Position numbers and translations under genes: made by a program. Shown here in pieces: positions 1-11,410 of a stretch of DNA of 64,000 bases; within the stretch, counting starts at the first letter, position 1; each line of letters opens with the position of its first letter. The stretch covers positions 3,162,001-3,226,000 of the forward strand of contig JAPFFF010000002.1 of assembly GCA_039105265.1 (NCBI GenBank). The letters run 5' to 3'. Below the pieces are notes generated by a model, which was not told the DNA's origin, did not search any database, and saw nothing but the letters and a program-made list of their open reading frames with translations. Origin of the DNA: Tritrichomonas musculus (Eukaryota > Parabasalia > Tritrichomonadida > Tritrichomonadidae).

Positions 1-388
1 TCAATATCTTTTGGTCAAGTGTAACAATTTTTTCGTTGAGCGCAAATAAAAGAATTCGTTTGTTGGTTCTAAAAATATGGAATTTTTCAATATTTGACCA
101 GAATTTCATAATTTTTGGCTTAAAAAATAATATAATTTTTTCAATCTTTGAAAAAAATAGTAGATTTCTAGGATAATTATTTCAAAAAGAAATAATTATA
201 TTTAAGACATCTTTTAAATCTTGCGAATTTTCATCAATTTTGTAATCATTAAAAATGCGAATTAAATTTTCATAATTTTCTTCAAGATCATCTGAATTTT
301 TCAAGAATTCCATTAAAGAAGATTCGACAAGTTCTCGAGAATGCATATATATTATGATATCTGAGTTTTCTTTCAAGAATTCACTCAT
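1..388 (-). pseudogene. Ankyrin/DUF3447-type protein, N-terminal part, broken
   Basis: The ATG at 388 opens 68 residues that end at a TGA at 182-184. Reading on in the same frame to the window edge gives about 60 more residues without a stop, including KIEKI, LFFK and NKRILLFALNEKIVTLD. These line up with KIEKI, SYFK and DKRTLLYLVNERIITID in the ankyrin gene at 18976-20103, so both belong to the same trichomonad family with an alpha-helical N-terminus and later ankyrin repeats. The simplest reading is one in-frame nonsense codon in a gene that runs off the left edge. A sequencing error would leave an intact gene. The family is inferred from the paralogue in this window; the missing part cannot be judged. 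Confidence 0.6.
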
Positions 389-450
389 TTTTATTTTATA
401 AAGTAATAAAAAGTGACAAAATAGCTTGTATGCATTTTTTTAAAAAAACT

Positions 451-1170
451 GCTGATTAAAAGTTCATTCCCAATATAAATATAAATATAATGTAATTTAT
501 CACTATTATATTTTTATTTATTTAATATAAATTCGGAGCTCTATAACAAGATATTAAAGATTCTTATTTATCTTTTTTTCATTTTCAAATATTTTGAATT
601 GCTAAAAATTTATGATAAAAAAAAGAAATTTCTCAGAACTTTTTTTAGAAAATTGCTGATTAAAAGTTCATTCCCGATATAAATATAAGTATATTATAAT
701 ATAATACTATTATATATTTATTTATTTAATATAAATTCGGAGCTCTATAACAAGATATTAAAGATTCTTATTTATCTTTTTTTCATTTTCAAATATTTTG
801 AATTGCTAAAAATTTATGATAAAAAAAAGAAATTTCTCAGAACTTTTTTTAAAAAATTGCTGATTAAAAGTTCATTCCCGATATAAATATAAGTATATTA
901 TAATATAATACTATTATATATTTATTTATTTAATATAAATTCGGAGCTCTATAACAAGATATTAAAGATTCTTATTTATCTTTTTTTCATTTTCAAATAT
1001 TTTGAATTGCTAAAAATTTATGATAAAAAAAAGAAACTTCTCAGAACTTTTTTTAAAAAATTGCTGATTAAAAGTTCATTCCCGATATAAATATAAGTAT
1101 ATTATAATATAATACTATTATATATTTATTTATTTAATATAAATTCGGAGCTCTGTAACAAGATATTAAA
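451..1170. repeat. 204-bp tandem repeat, about 3.5 copies
   Basis: Units begin at GCTGATTAAAAGTTCATTCC at 451, 655, 859 and 1063, each exactly 204 bases apart. The units are nearly identical. The last one stops matching after CAAGATATTAAA at 1170. There is no coding potential. The even spacing and low divergence suggest recent unequal crossing-over or slippage; copy number may be collapsed in the assembly. Confidence 0.95.
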
Positions 1171-1366
1171 TGATTTTAAATTTCTTTCAATATTTATATA
1201 ACTATTGAAAAATTATAAATCTTAATTTGGTCAACTTTTATTAATTAAATGCTTTTTTATATTATTATATATATATAAAAATAAAATAAAAGATTTTTTT
1301 CATAAATAAAAATTTTAAATATTTTAACGAATTTTGATCGTCTACCCACACATATGGAAAAAATCA

Positions 1367-1482
1367 TAATTCTCGCAAGGCCACTTTTTGAATACTTTGA
1401 AAACATAACTTTTTATGTTAAAATAATGTTACTTATACAACTTTTTAATAAAAAATATTCAAGAAGTGTCCGCGAGAATTAC
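1367..1482. repeat. Short foldback element
   Basis: The arm at 1367-1397 (AATTCTCGC then CCACTTTTTGAATA) is repeated inverted at 1454-1482 with a few mismatches. The whole could fold into an imperfect hairpin. It resembles a small MITE; no target duplication was seen. Confidence 0.6.
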
Positions 1483-1493
1483 AAATTTTTCTT

Positions 1494-1522
1494 CACTTTT
1501 TGAGCTGAAGGCTCAAAAAGTG
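1494..1522. repeat. Perfect 12-bp hairpin
   Basis: CACTTTTTGAGC at 1494-1505 and its exact complement GCTCAAAAAGTG at 1511-1522 flank a 5-base loop. A near-identical hairpin occurs near 48753-48783. It is probably a conserved end of a repeat family, not a terminator, because no gene ends nearby. Confidence 0.7.
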
Positions 1523-1914
1523 AATTGCAAAATTTGTTAAGGGGGACCTTTCAATGTAAAACGATCAGGCCAAATTATTGGCCTAAAGGTTAAATAGATA
1601 ATTATGATTTATAAGATTATCTTCTATGTTTTGTTTAGACAATTATATTATTTCGCTTATGTTAATAACTATGTAAGTCATTTGATATATCAATTAAAGG
1701 TTAGACAATAATAATAAAAAAGTAAATTCAATTTCATTTTTAAAAACTGTTTTCACAATAAAATAAATTGATTATCAGATTGTTCACACATGTTTAATAA
1801 GTTTTTTTTGATGTTTTTAATAGAAATTAAAATGAATTATAATAAGTTTTTTGATAATTACTTAAAAAAACATATTTATATATATATATATCATACATAT
1901 TTAATTTATTATAT

Positions 1915-3030
1915 TAGAGCTCGGAGAAAAAGGGATTTCCTTTTTGAAAATAAAGAATTATATTTATAAAACATATTTATTTTGATGCGTATAAGTTATA
2001 TCTGAAAGCATACACTTTTTCGAAAAAAATTTGTTTTTTAAAAAAAAAGTGACTTTTTTATAAAAAGGTTTATTTTTGAAAATTTTTTTTTTATAAAAAA
2101 AAAGCTTCTTTGCGAAAAGCTTTTGTGTGTGCAAAAAGTAAAATCATATCAATAAGTTTCGATCATTTCAAATAAAAAATTTAATTAAAATCAAAATTCC
2201 TTTCGAAATATAAATTGATAGAGAAAATTTAGTTAACAAGAATTTCAAAGAATTATTTAATAAAAACATATAAAGTCAGATTCAAAATGCTTGGGACAAC
2301 ATTCAATTTTTTTCAATGTTTCTCAGAAAAAAAATCATTCAGCTTAGGACAAATTGACCTAAAAGATTTATAAATTTGACCTTATTGTTTTCAAAAAGTT
2401 TGTCCCAAGCCTTTTGAATCCGACTTTATTTAGATATTATTCAAATCATAAAGAATGATATTTGATGTATAAATTATAAAGTACTCGTAATCATTGCTTA
2501 TGATCAAACTATATTCAAAATTTGAAGCATTCTTATGATATATAAAATATCATTTGCTTCATTAAGCTGTGAGGCACTTTCCAATCTTGTTAAATGATGC
2601 TTTTGATGCAGACAGTTTAAATCGGGAATGAAAATAATAGTTTTGTCCTCAAAATGTAGTTTTTTCCACCAATTATAACGTTTTTTTTTAATATGAATAA
2701 ATAACGTATTCAAAAATCAAAATCAAATAATATATTTATAAGATCTTGTTTTTTTTAAAAGAAAATCTATATTAAAAAAAATTGTTCATATAAAAAAGAC
2801 TTGGCGTTTTGAAAAAAGAAAATAATTTCGCAAAAAAAAGATCATTTTAAGAAGTATTTTTCATTTTAAAAAGAAAACAAATTTTTTAAACGAAAAAATT
2901 ATTTCACAAAAAAATGTTTTTACAGACAAACCTTTTTCTTTTAGAAAAAAAATGGATTTTTAAAACATATGGATCTTAATGATATGTAAAAGTTTTGTAA
3001 ATATGGAAATTCCTTTTTCGCCGATCTCTA
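1915..3030. mobile_element. Non-autonomous TIR element, copy 1
   Basis: It starts with TAGAGCTCGGAGAAAAAGG and ends with the inverted CCTTTTTCGCCGATCTCTA, with a few mismatches over about 25 bp. A second copy lies at 3112-4040 in the same orientation. The two share almost all sequence apart from a TA-flanked insertion (2273-2426) and a stretch of about 35 bases found only here. There is no coding frame. No convincing target duplication was found. Confidence 0.8.
2273..2426. mobile_element. 154-bp mariner-type MITE
   Basis: The ends AAGTCAGATTCAAAATGC and, inverted, AAGTCGGATTCAAAAGGC match at 25 of 27 positions over their full length. TA at 2271-2272 and TA at 2427-2428 flank it. The sister copy at 3112-4040 has the uninterrupted sequence ACATATATTTAG at the same place, which is the empty site with one TA. 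A TA duplication is the mark of Tc1/mariner transposases, so this is a non-coding passenger of such an element. Confidence 0.9.
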
Positions 3031-3111
3031 TTATATAAAAATATAAAATGTCAAAATAACAAAAACATTGAGAGATAATAGGAATATTCAAAAAAAAAAT
3101 AGATTAAAGAT

Positions 3112-4040
3112 TAGAGCTCGGAGAAAAAGGGATTTCCTTTTTGAAAATAAAGAATTATATTTATAAAACATATTTATTTTGATGTGAATAAGTTATATCT
3201 GAAAGCATACACTTTTTCGAAAAAAATTTGTTTTTTAAAAAAAAAGTGACTTTTTTATAAAAAGGTTTATTTTTGAATATTTTTTTTTTATAAAAAAAAA
3301 GCTTCTTTGCGAAAAGCTTTTGTGTGTGCAAAAAGTAAAATCATATCAATAAGTTTCGATCATTTCAAATAAAAAATTTAATTAAAATCATAAATTCCTT
3401 TCGAAATATAAATTGATAGAGAAAATTTAGTTAACAAGAATTTCAAAGAATTATTTAATAAAAACATATATTTAGATATTATTCAAATCATAAAGAATGA
3501 TATTTGATGTATAAATTATAAAGTACTCGTAATCATTGCTTATGATATAGAAAATATCATTTGCTTCAATAAACTGTGAGGCATTTTCCAATCTTGTTAA
3601 ATGATGCTTTTGATGCAGACAGTTTAAATCGGGAATGAAAATAATAGTTTTGTCCTCAAAATGTAGTTTTTTCCACCAATTATAACGTTTTTTTTTTTAA
3701 ATATGAATAAATAACGTATTCAAAAATCAAAATCAAATAATAAATTTATAAGATCTTGTTTTTTTTAAAAGAAAATCTATATTAAAAAAAATTTTTCATA
3801 TAAAAAAGACTTGGTGTTTTGAAAAAAGAAAATTATTTCGCAAAAAAAAGATCATTTTAAGAAGTATTTTTCATTTTAAAAAGAAAAAAAATTTTTTAAA
3901 CGAAAAAATTATTTCACAAAAAAATGTTTTTACAGACAAACCTTTTTCTTTTCGAAAAAAAATGGATTTTTAAAACATATGGATCTTAATGATATGTAAA
4001 AGTTTTGTAAATATGGAAATTCCTTTTTCGCCGATCTCTA
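3112..4040. mobile_element. Non-autonomous TIR element, copy 2
   Basis: This is the direct-repeat partner of 1915-3030 with the same TAGAGCTCGG and CCGATCTCTA ends. It lacks the 154-bp MITE and so records the state before that insertion. About 80 bases of unrelated sequence separate the two copies. There is no coding frame. Confidence 0.8.
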
Positions 4041-5027
4041 TTGATTATTATATATTGAATATGACTTTTATTGTTATTTATAATATATTATTATTTGAAA
4101 TATATTTGTTTAACTAATATATTAATACTATAATACTATATTTTAGCTTTAAAAATACTTTTGAAAATAAATTCGTAGTTTTATATTTATTTGTATTGAT
4201 ATTGATCTTATTTTCGTTTAGTTTATTATTACATTTTATTATAATATATATCATTTTATAGATCTATAATATAAAGATAAAATTCGTTATTAGTAAAGAT
4301 ATAAGCATACTACTTTTTTTATTTTATTTCTATCAAAATATGATTAATTCAATTTAAAAAAAATAAAATATTAATAATATTATTATTTCAATTAATATTT
4401 ATTAAATATTTATTATTATAATTATAATAAATATATTATATAGGAAATAACAAGAAATTAAAATATAATTAATATATATCTAATTGTATCAATTCAAATT
4501 TTTTATTTTTTTTTTTTTTTTTTCATAAATTGAATTATTAAAATGCATATAATTCTATGTAAAACTATATTCAATCAATATAATCAATATAATATTTAAT
4601 ATACAATATATAGAAATTAAATTATATATAATAAATAATTAACCCTGATAAATAAAAAGATAAAACAATATTTTATATTAAATAAATACAATTTTTGTGA
4701 GAATTATTATATTGAAAAAACTATTGATTACAATTATTTTGTTTTTAGAATTACCCACTTGATTCTAATATTTTTTAGTATTATATTGAATATTCAATTT
4801 ATAGATGCATATTAAAATATATGTAAGTATATAATAATTTAAAAATATATCATTTTTAAATTATTATTTATATATTAAACTATATATTTATGTATTTAAA
4901 TCAATATTATTGGTATTATAAAATATGAATTGAATGTAAATTAATATTTTCAAAACATCCTATATGTATTAATAAAGATGCCATTGATCTAATTAAATAT
5001 GGACTAAGCAATTATAAAAAATTGAAT
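4041..5027. other. Gene-free AT-rich stretch
   Basis: More than 80 percent A+T with long T runs and TATA-like tracts. I see no gene, tRNA or clear repeat pair. The 30 bases around 4243-4272 (containing TCATTTTATAGATCTATAAT) recur near 6208-6232. Confidence 0.6.
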
Positions 5028-5035
5028 GCAATATG

Positions 5036-6168
5036 TACACCCCGAGCTAAAGTCTATTTTAAACGGCTCTTATTACATCAAAATATCATTTATTCAAAAA
5101 GCCAAAAAAGAGCATATTTCATGAAAATAAAAACGTTTTTTTTTTTAGTTTTTTGGTTAACAAATTTATCTTTATATTTATATATATATATTAAAATTTG
5201 GTTAACAAAATTAATAAAAAAAACTTAACGTTTTCCAAAAATAACGAGCTGTAATAAGGACCTTTCAATTTGTTTTATATGGCTGAAATTTCAATAGTCT
5301 CTTGTAATAAGAATTCAATACTCCTGCATTAAGGAGTATTGAAATTTTTTTATTTGTCAAATAATTGAATACTTTTTGCTTTAAGGTTTGAGTACTTTGC
5401 TTTAAGGATTCAATACTTTAAATATATTTTCAGAGTATTTTATATAGTATTTTTTACAAAAATATTGGATATATTGCATTATCTTTTTGTCCTCACGACA
5501 ATTAAATTGCACAATATACTTATATATTTAAGATTATATATAAAAACATTTATTATTAATATCAAGATACAAAATAAGACAAATTTCGTTTTAATTCAAC
5601 CGAACATTTTGCTTTAGATAATCATAATATCTATAATTATAATACAATATTATTATTAATTTCATAAAAAAAATCTTATATATCTATAAATAACCAAAAT
5701 ATTTATATATTTATAATAATAAATTTCTTTCAATTTTTAAAGTAATAAAAAAGTCCATTTATTCCTATCATAAAATGGTTTAATATAATATTTTATATTT
5801 ATTTTGATATATATAAATGTATGAATATTCTAAATAATAAATATATTATTTTTAATCGTTTAAAAACCAAAAAATTAATGTTCTTACATTTTGGGCTTTT
5901 TCAATTTATGTAATAAGATTTGAGAAATACTGTAATAAGGAAAAAATCTTTGATTTTTCGAACAAAAATTATATATATATGATAAGTATAAGATTATAAA
6001 TTTAAATAATTTTTTTATTTATATATATATTTGTAATTAAACAAGATACTCTTATTTATAATTTTTTTAATTAGGGTCATAAGTTCGTTTGGCAGCTCGT
6101 CTTTTTTTTTAAAAAAAAAAATTCTTATTACATTTTTATTTTTGAAAATGTAATAAGCTCGGGGTGTA
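5036..6168. mobile_element. hAT-like non-autonomous element with 8-bp target duplication
   Basis: TACACCCCGAGCT opens the element and AGCTCGGGGTGTA closes it, a perfect 13-bp TIR. GCAATATG stands directly outside on both sides (5028-5035 and 6169-6176), an exact 8-bp duplication as made by hAT-type transposases. The inside has at least five copies of GTAATAAG or close variants (near 5252, 5304, 5908, 5931 and 6149), which look like subterminal transposase-binding motifs. It has no transposase frame; the short frame near its left end is not convincing. Confidence 0.9.
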
Positions 6169-6259
6169 GCAATATGTTTATTTAATATAACAAATTACAT
6201 CATATATAATATATCATTTTATAGATCTATAATAGTAAACGGAGAAAGGTCCCCCTTAA

Positions 6260-6970
6260 AATTTTTAAAAAAAATACGAACTTTTTATATGAGCTTATTG
6301 AAATTTTATTATTATAAAACGGTTATCCTGGAATAAAATTAAAATTCTTGAAAAAAATTATAAACGTTATTTATAAAATAAATTTCCATAATTAATATCA
6401 AAATTCGTTATAATGTGTTTGTCAAAGAATATTTTTGAAAAAACACCAGATATGGAGATTTCCTTGGACTTGGTATTTGATACATCAAATTTCCATTTAA
6501 TCTCTCAAAAATCACCATTTGAAAGATAAATATCTTTGAAAAAGAGACGTAGGTATTATATAATTAAGGAAATATCTGTTATTTAAAATTATAATTGAAA
6601 AAATGATTTTTATTATATTTAAAAGATAAATACAATATTAATCATTAACTATCAATAAAATTTGTTAAGATATTTCTAAAATAAAAATTAATTTAAATCA
6701 TACAAAAAAAACTCTTAATATCCTTATAAAAATATAAATATTGTTATGATAAAATATATTTTAAATTACTATATATTAATTTAAAAATAAAAATAAGATT
6801 CTAAATTAAATGAAAAGATAAAAATTTAAGGATATTTAAAAAAAAATGTAAACAGTGAAAACTACGTGACTTTGAACATCTCAATTTTGTTATTCAAAAT
6901 AACGTATTCTTATCAATATTGTATATTGAAAATAAACCTTTTGAAATAGAAATTTATAAAATTGGAGAAA
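6260..6970. other. Upstream region of the large membrane protein gene
   Basis: AT-rich with no gene. No good TCAYTW initiator lies close to the ATG at 6971, so the promoter could not be placed. Confidence 0.5.
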
Positions 6971-9634
6971 ATGCTAGAAAATGATCAAAAACAACAAGAG
7001 AAAAAAACTAAAAAAATAAGTTTCGAAAACATAATTTATGCTGTTATTGTAACTTTAGCCGCTATCGTTTTACTTCAATTTCTAATTGTTATATACTTTA
7101 CATTTGCAGGGATTACTTTTTTAACACTTTATTTATTACTTTATGAATGGATATCGCTACTTACAAAGTCGCCTCTCCACATGTTTTTATCAATTTTAGC
7201 AAATTTCTCTGATTTTGGGTTATTTTTCGTTTTAGCTCTACTTTGCGTTTACATAATCAAAGACTATTTCACACTGGTAAAAATAGTATTAAAAATAACA
7301 TTAGGACTTCTCAAAGAAATTTTAGAACGAGAAGAAGATCCCGATAATTCTTGCGGGGCAGTATGTACAGCTTTACTTTCTTTTTTTATTTGCTTGATTC
7401 CTATCGGTGGCCTGATAGTATTATTTGTATTCATTATAATGCGATGGCTTTTTTATGTTTCAGTATCATTAGAAGCATTAATATTACTCTCAATTTTGAT
7501 TGGCACCATCATATACAATGTTAAGAAGAACAAAGAGAAGAAGCAAGTCGAAAACTCACATAAATTCAGCGAAACAACCTCCAGTTTAGGCGAAATTCAA
7601 GAAGAAAAAGAAAATGAAGCAGAAAACGATGAAAATAACGGAAATAACCGCCAAGAAGACAATAATGACGCAGAATCCAACGTATTAGTAAATAATGTTG
7701 ATTATCAAATTGAAGAGGAAGAAGAAGAGAACGATCACAATGACGAAAAAAGTGACAGTCAAAATGAAGTGAATGAACCAAATCAGAACGATAGAAAAAG
7801 TGCCAGAAATGACGATCATCCTCTATTCAATCAGAATTATAACAACGATAATGATGACTACTCTGACTATTTTGACGACTCTGATTCTGACTCTAGTTTC
7901 ATTGACAAGATTGAAGCATTGAATGACTCAATGCTTTCAATTTCACAGCTTGAAGGGATGTTCCACAACTCACGAAAGCCGGTCCGGTGCAACAACCACC
8001 AAACGATATACAGAGTGATTATATCGATTGTTATATTTGCGTTGCAATTGTATTCAATTTTGCATCCATTTTTAAACGGCTCAATTTCGATTGCCGAGTT
8101 TGTTATCTACATCGTTGTGAAGCTTTTGTTCGGAGAAAGGATTCTTGCGTTCAACTTGATTGACATCTTGATCAATGGCAAAAGAGTTCTTCGTTCAATA
8201 AAGAAGAAAAAAGTGAAAATTGTGTTCTGGCTAGTGATCATTTTGTACGTGATTGTAGTTGTAGCTTTCTTAGCGATTTTCATCATCTCAAAACTGACGG
8301 TTTTTCCGACGATAAACAAAACGATTTATCAAGAAAACAATTCGAAATGGTTCAAATTTAATGAGAAAAACTTGTCATCGATACCTGAAAGTTACTGTTT
8401 AACTAATGCACAAAATGACGGTTTACTTAAAACTGAAGATTTTGCAATGCTGGCCACTTTGCCTCGTTTGTATGACGTCACAAAAAGTGGCAAATGTTAT
8501 ATCAAACCGTCAATGAGAGGACTTTTTAATTCGACAATGAAATACATCTTCGGCAAGGATTACGAGAAGGATGGAATTCGAATTATGTGTAAAAAACTTT
8601 CTCATTATCCGTTACTTGTGATTACATCTGAGAAAATATTGAATCAAACGATGAGTCACTTTTCTGATCAAAATCTGACACTATTGAAAAAGCAATTTGA
8701 CATTGAAAACAAGAATTATTTCAATCATCACAAACTTGAAATTTTCAATGACGAAGGCAACCAACTTATGAAAAATTATGAAGAGTGTGTTTCGGTTAAC
8801 GGTACTGAAAATTGTGAGGACAAATGGGACAGTTTTACTCAATATTATTGGCCATTTGTCTATTCAAATAAATACGTTGAAATTCCTGGGTTTGAACGAT
8901 ACCAAATCACTATCGATTCTGACATGGTAATTCAACCAGAGTTCATCACAAGTGAGAATAATAATTGGGCAGGAACGCACTATATCATTGGCGGCTCGTA
9001 CGAAGACAGCTGGAGTGTTGGCTTCTTTATTGAGACAGTTGGAAGGAAATATATCCCTCAAATTTTAGAGAACTTTCTTCCTTTGTACAAGTTTATTCGC
9101 AACATTGCGAAAGACGTCTTTCTTCAGATTGAATGGTTTAATAAACATATCTTCTATTTCGATGTCAGTTCGATTAACGAGATGAAGTCATTGGAGGAAC
9201 TTTACAGTCAGTTTAACTTCTCTAACAAGGCTCTCTTTACAATTGGCCATTCAATCACCGGAACTGCCTTCAAAGGAATCTCCTTCTTCACCAGTATTCA
9301 AGGCATTACGTTTGAGGCTTCTGATGGCGAAAACAACATGAATTTGATTAATTTGAAAAAGTTGGGTGAGTCAGAAAGTTTGATAACGAACATTTATTCG
9401 GATGGTTCGATATTTACTGGAATAGATGAAAATTGTGATGTGAACGGAATGCTGCCTAAACGCTACATTTTGCCTAGCGTATATGATACAGCATGCTTGA
9501 CTGCTATTACTTGCTCGCAGACAATGAAATACGTTCCGTTTTGTATGCAGGTTTTGACACAGAATAAAAAGGACCCTTTGAAAGAGTTCAATATTACTTT
9601 TGATGCTTATTTGAAGCATTACGGTTATAAGTAA
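6971..9634 (+). CDS. Large polytopic membrane protein, unknown function
   Basis: The ATG at 6971 gives 887 residues; the frame is open three codons further upstream only through a TTG. After a Lys/Gln-rich start there are about three hydrophobic blocks (roughly residues 20-65, 75-105 and 130-180), an Asp/Glu/Asn-rich linker (about 200-310), two more hydrophobic blocks (about 350-385 and 415-445), and a C-terminal region of about 440 residues with scattered Cys and N-glycosylation sequons, probably outside the cytosol. Near residue 759 stands GHSITG followed by GITFEAS. That resembles the strand-turn-helix around the serine of class 3 lipases, but the usual G-x-S-x-G spacing is not kept, so hydrolase activity is only a guess. 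The stop overlaps TAAA, the trichomonad polyadenylation signal. No family was recognised with confidence. Confidence 0.85.
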   Translation: MLENDQKQQEKKTKKISFENIIYAVIVTLAAIVLLQFLIVIYFTFAGITFLTLYLLLYEWISLLTKSPLHMFLSILANFSDFGLFFVLALLCVYIIKDYFTLVKIVLKITLGLLKEILEREEDPDNSCGAVCTALLSFFICLIPIGGLIVLFVFIIMRWLFYVSVSLEALILLSILIGTIIYNVKKNKEKKQVENSHKFSETTSSLGEIQEEKENEAENDENNGNNRQEDNNDAESNVLVNNVDYQIEEEEEENDHNDEKSDSQNEVNEPNQNDRKSARNDDHPLFNQNYNNDNDDYSDYFDDSDSDSSFIDKIEALNDSMLSISQLEGMFHNSRKPVRCNNHQTIYRVIISIVIFALQLYSILHPFLNGSISIAEFVIYIVVKLLFGERILAFNLIDILINGKRVLRSIKKKKVKIVFWLVIILYVIVVVAFLAIFIISKLTVFPTINKTIYQENNSKWFKFNEKNLSSIPESYCLTNAQNDGLLKTEDFAMLATLPRLYDVTKSGKCYIKPSMRGLFNSTMKYIFGKDYEKDGIRIMCKKLSHYPLLVITSEKILNQTMSHFSDQNLTLLKKQFDIENKNYFNHHKLEIFNDEGNQLMKNYEECVSVNGTENCEDKWDSFTQYYWPFVYSNKYVEIPGFERYQITIDSDMVIQPEFITSENNNWAGTHYIIGGSYEDSWSVGFFIETVGRKYIPQILENFLPLYKFIRNIAKDVFLQIEWFNKHIFYFDVSSINEMKSLEELYSQFNFSNKALFTIGHSITGTAFKGISFFTSIQGITFEASDGENNMNLINLKKLGESESLITNIYSDGSIFTGIDENCDVNGMLPKRYILPSVYDTACLTAITCSQTMKYVPFCMQVLTQNKKDPLKEFNITFDAYLKHYGYK

Positions 9635-10049
9635 AATTTATTTTGTTGTTGGCTACTTTGTTTATTTGTAAAATATTCTCAGATGAACTCAGAATTTCAA
9701 GTTTCAAATATAGGTTAATTCATTTTTACTATCTAATATCATATATTTTAAGATATTTAATTTTTTGTAATTTATAATTGCTTACAAACGTCTCTAATAA
9801 AAATATAAAACATTTTTTAGACAAGTTGCATTATATTTTTGTTTAATACTTTTATTTTTGAAATTTTGAATCAGGGATGCATTTCGGGCACGGGCAGGGC
9901 AAGTTGCCCGAACAAATATGTCTGCCCGGGCACTGCTCGGGCAGATCTTCGGGTATCGGGCAAGCCCGGGCCAAAAGGCGTTGGCACTTTTCGGGCGGCC
10001 CTTTTTTGCCCGGGCACCTATCGTCGGGCAATGCCCGGATTTTGCCCAA

Positions 10050-11410
10050 AAACTTCATAATTGATTGTCCAACTTCAAATATATATATATATATATATAA
10101 GAGGTATTCATGTGAAGTGAAAACTCGTTATTTGATTTTTTTATTTTTAGTTTAATTGAATGAATATTTTATCTTATGAAAAAATATTAAGATTATTTAC
10201 TTCTATATATCCAATACTAGCATTTGCCATAATTTGTTTTAATGGATGTTGAGAATTTAAAAACCATTTAAAAAATGATATTTCGTTTATATCTCGAGTC
10301 AAATAAATTATTTATGAATTACAAATCAATAATAATATTTTTACTTTATTTATAAAACATATTATCTGTTGAATTTCTATATTACTAGCCATATATAGAT
10401 TTAAACACAAATTTACATAAAAAATATTAGAAAATGACTTATTTCTCAATTGCTTTACGAAATAATAATACACTAATTGTACAATATAATAATAATATAT
10501 ATTTAAATAAATATTATTATGTATATAAGTTACTTTATACTCTTATTTTAAAGAAAAATGTAATTAATATTTTTGATTATTTTGAATTATTTTTCATCGT
10601 ATTTGTGTACGTTATTATTATTTTAGTGATGTGAGATGATTATTTTCGGTGAAGTGAAGTTATTAGTGAAATGATTCTTGAAAAATATAAATTTGCTCAT
10701 CTTCATAAAAATATTAAAAAAATATTTTTTATTTAGGTAAATTATTATTTGCCATTTAATAAAATTAATTTTAATATTTAATATATTGAAAACCAAAAAA
10801 CAATCACAATACAAACCAACTAATATTTTTAGAAATTCAATTTAAAATCATCGTTTAATTGAATTTTTCATTTTTTTTTTTTTTTTGTTAATTTATCTAT
10901 TTAATATATTATAAAAAACTTAAATATAAAATACTAATTGTATATAAATAGTAATATATATCATTTATATAGATCAATATAATGTTTAAATAAAAATATT
11001 ACTAGGATACAAAAAGTTTATTATTTCAATAAAAAAATATAATAACTGAAAAAGTTAAAAAAATTTTTAAAAATAAAATAAAATATAAACAAGTATATCT
11101 TTAGAAAATAAATGTTTTTTAAATATATAATTATTAATATAATATATAAATATATATACAATAATGAATAATAAAATAAAATTAAATATATATCTATATT
11201 ACATCAATTTTTATATAAAAAATTATTATGGCCTCTCAATTATAAAACCATTTTTATTCAGAAAAATAAAAATAGAAATATCTCAAAAATAGGAGTATAA
11301 TATTCTTATTTATTAAAGTTCAATCTTAGTTTCAAAATAAAAATAAAGAAATAATGATCAAAATTACAATATTTCGTCAAATTCTCTACATGAATACCTC
11401 TTATATATAT
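10050..11410. other. Gene-free interior of the hAT-like element
   Basis: Strongly AT-rich with a TA microsatellite near 10080-10100. Short frames here are hydrophobic, low in complexity and not convincing. Confidence 0.6.

Larger units (their letters stand above)
1540..6257. mobile_element. Candidate composite DNA element with inverted ends
   Basis: AAGGGGGACCTTTC at 1539-1552 recurs exactly inverted as GAAAGGTCCCCCTT at 6244-6257. The bases just outside, AAAATTTGT and AAAATTTTT, match at 8 of 9 positions and could be an aged 9-bp target duplication of Mutator type. No transposase frame is left. The inside is filled by the smaller elements at 1915-3030, 3112-4040 and 5036-6168. The ends are too short to exclude chance or two unrelated elements. 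Confidence 0.5.

Noticed and set aside
5022-5228. 68-residue plus-strand frame
   Set aside because: It overlaps the left end of the TIR element and is Lys/Leu/Tyr-rich low-complexity sequence; the frame is explained by base composition.
1540-6257. CRISPR-like array or bacterial operon
   Set aside because: The repeats are long TIR elements, not short evenly spaced repeats, and gene structure and promoters are eukaryotic.
9839-10155. Pro/Gly/Cys-rich frames on both strands
   Set aside because: They come from the GC-rich subterminal repeats of the hAT-like element; both strands give equal frames.
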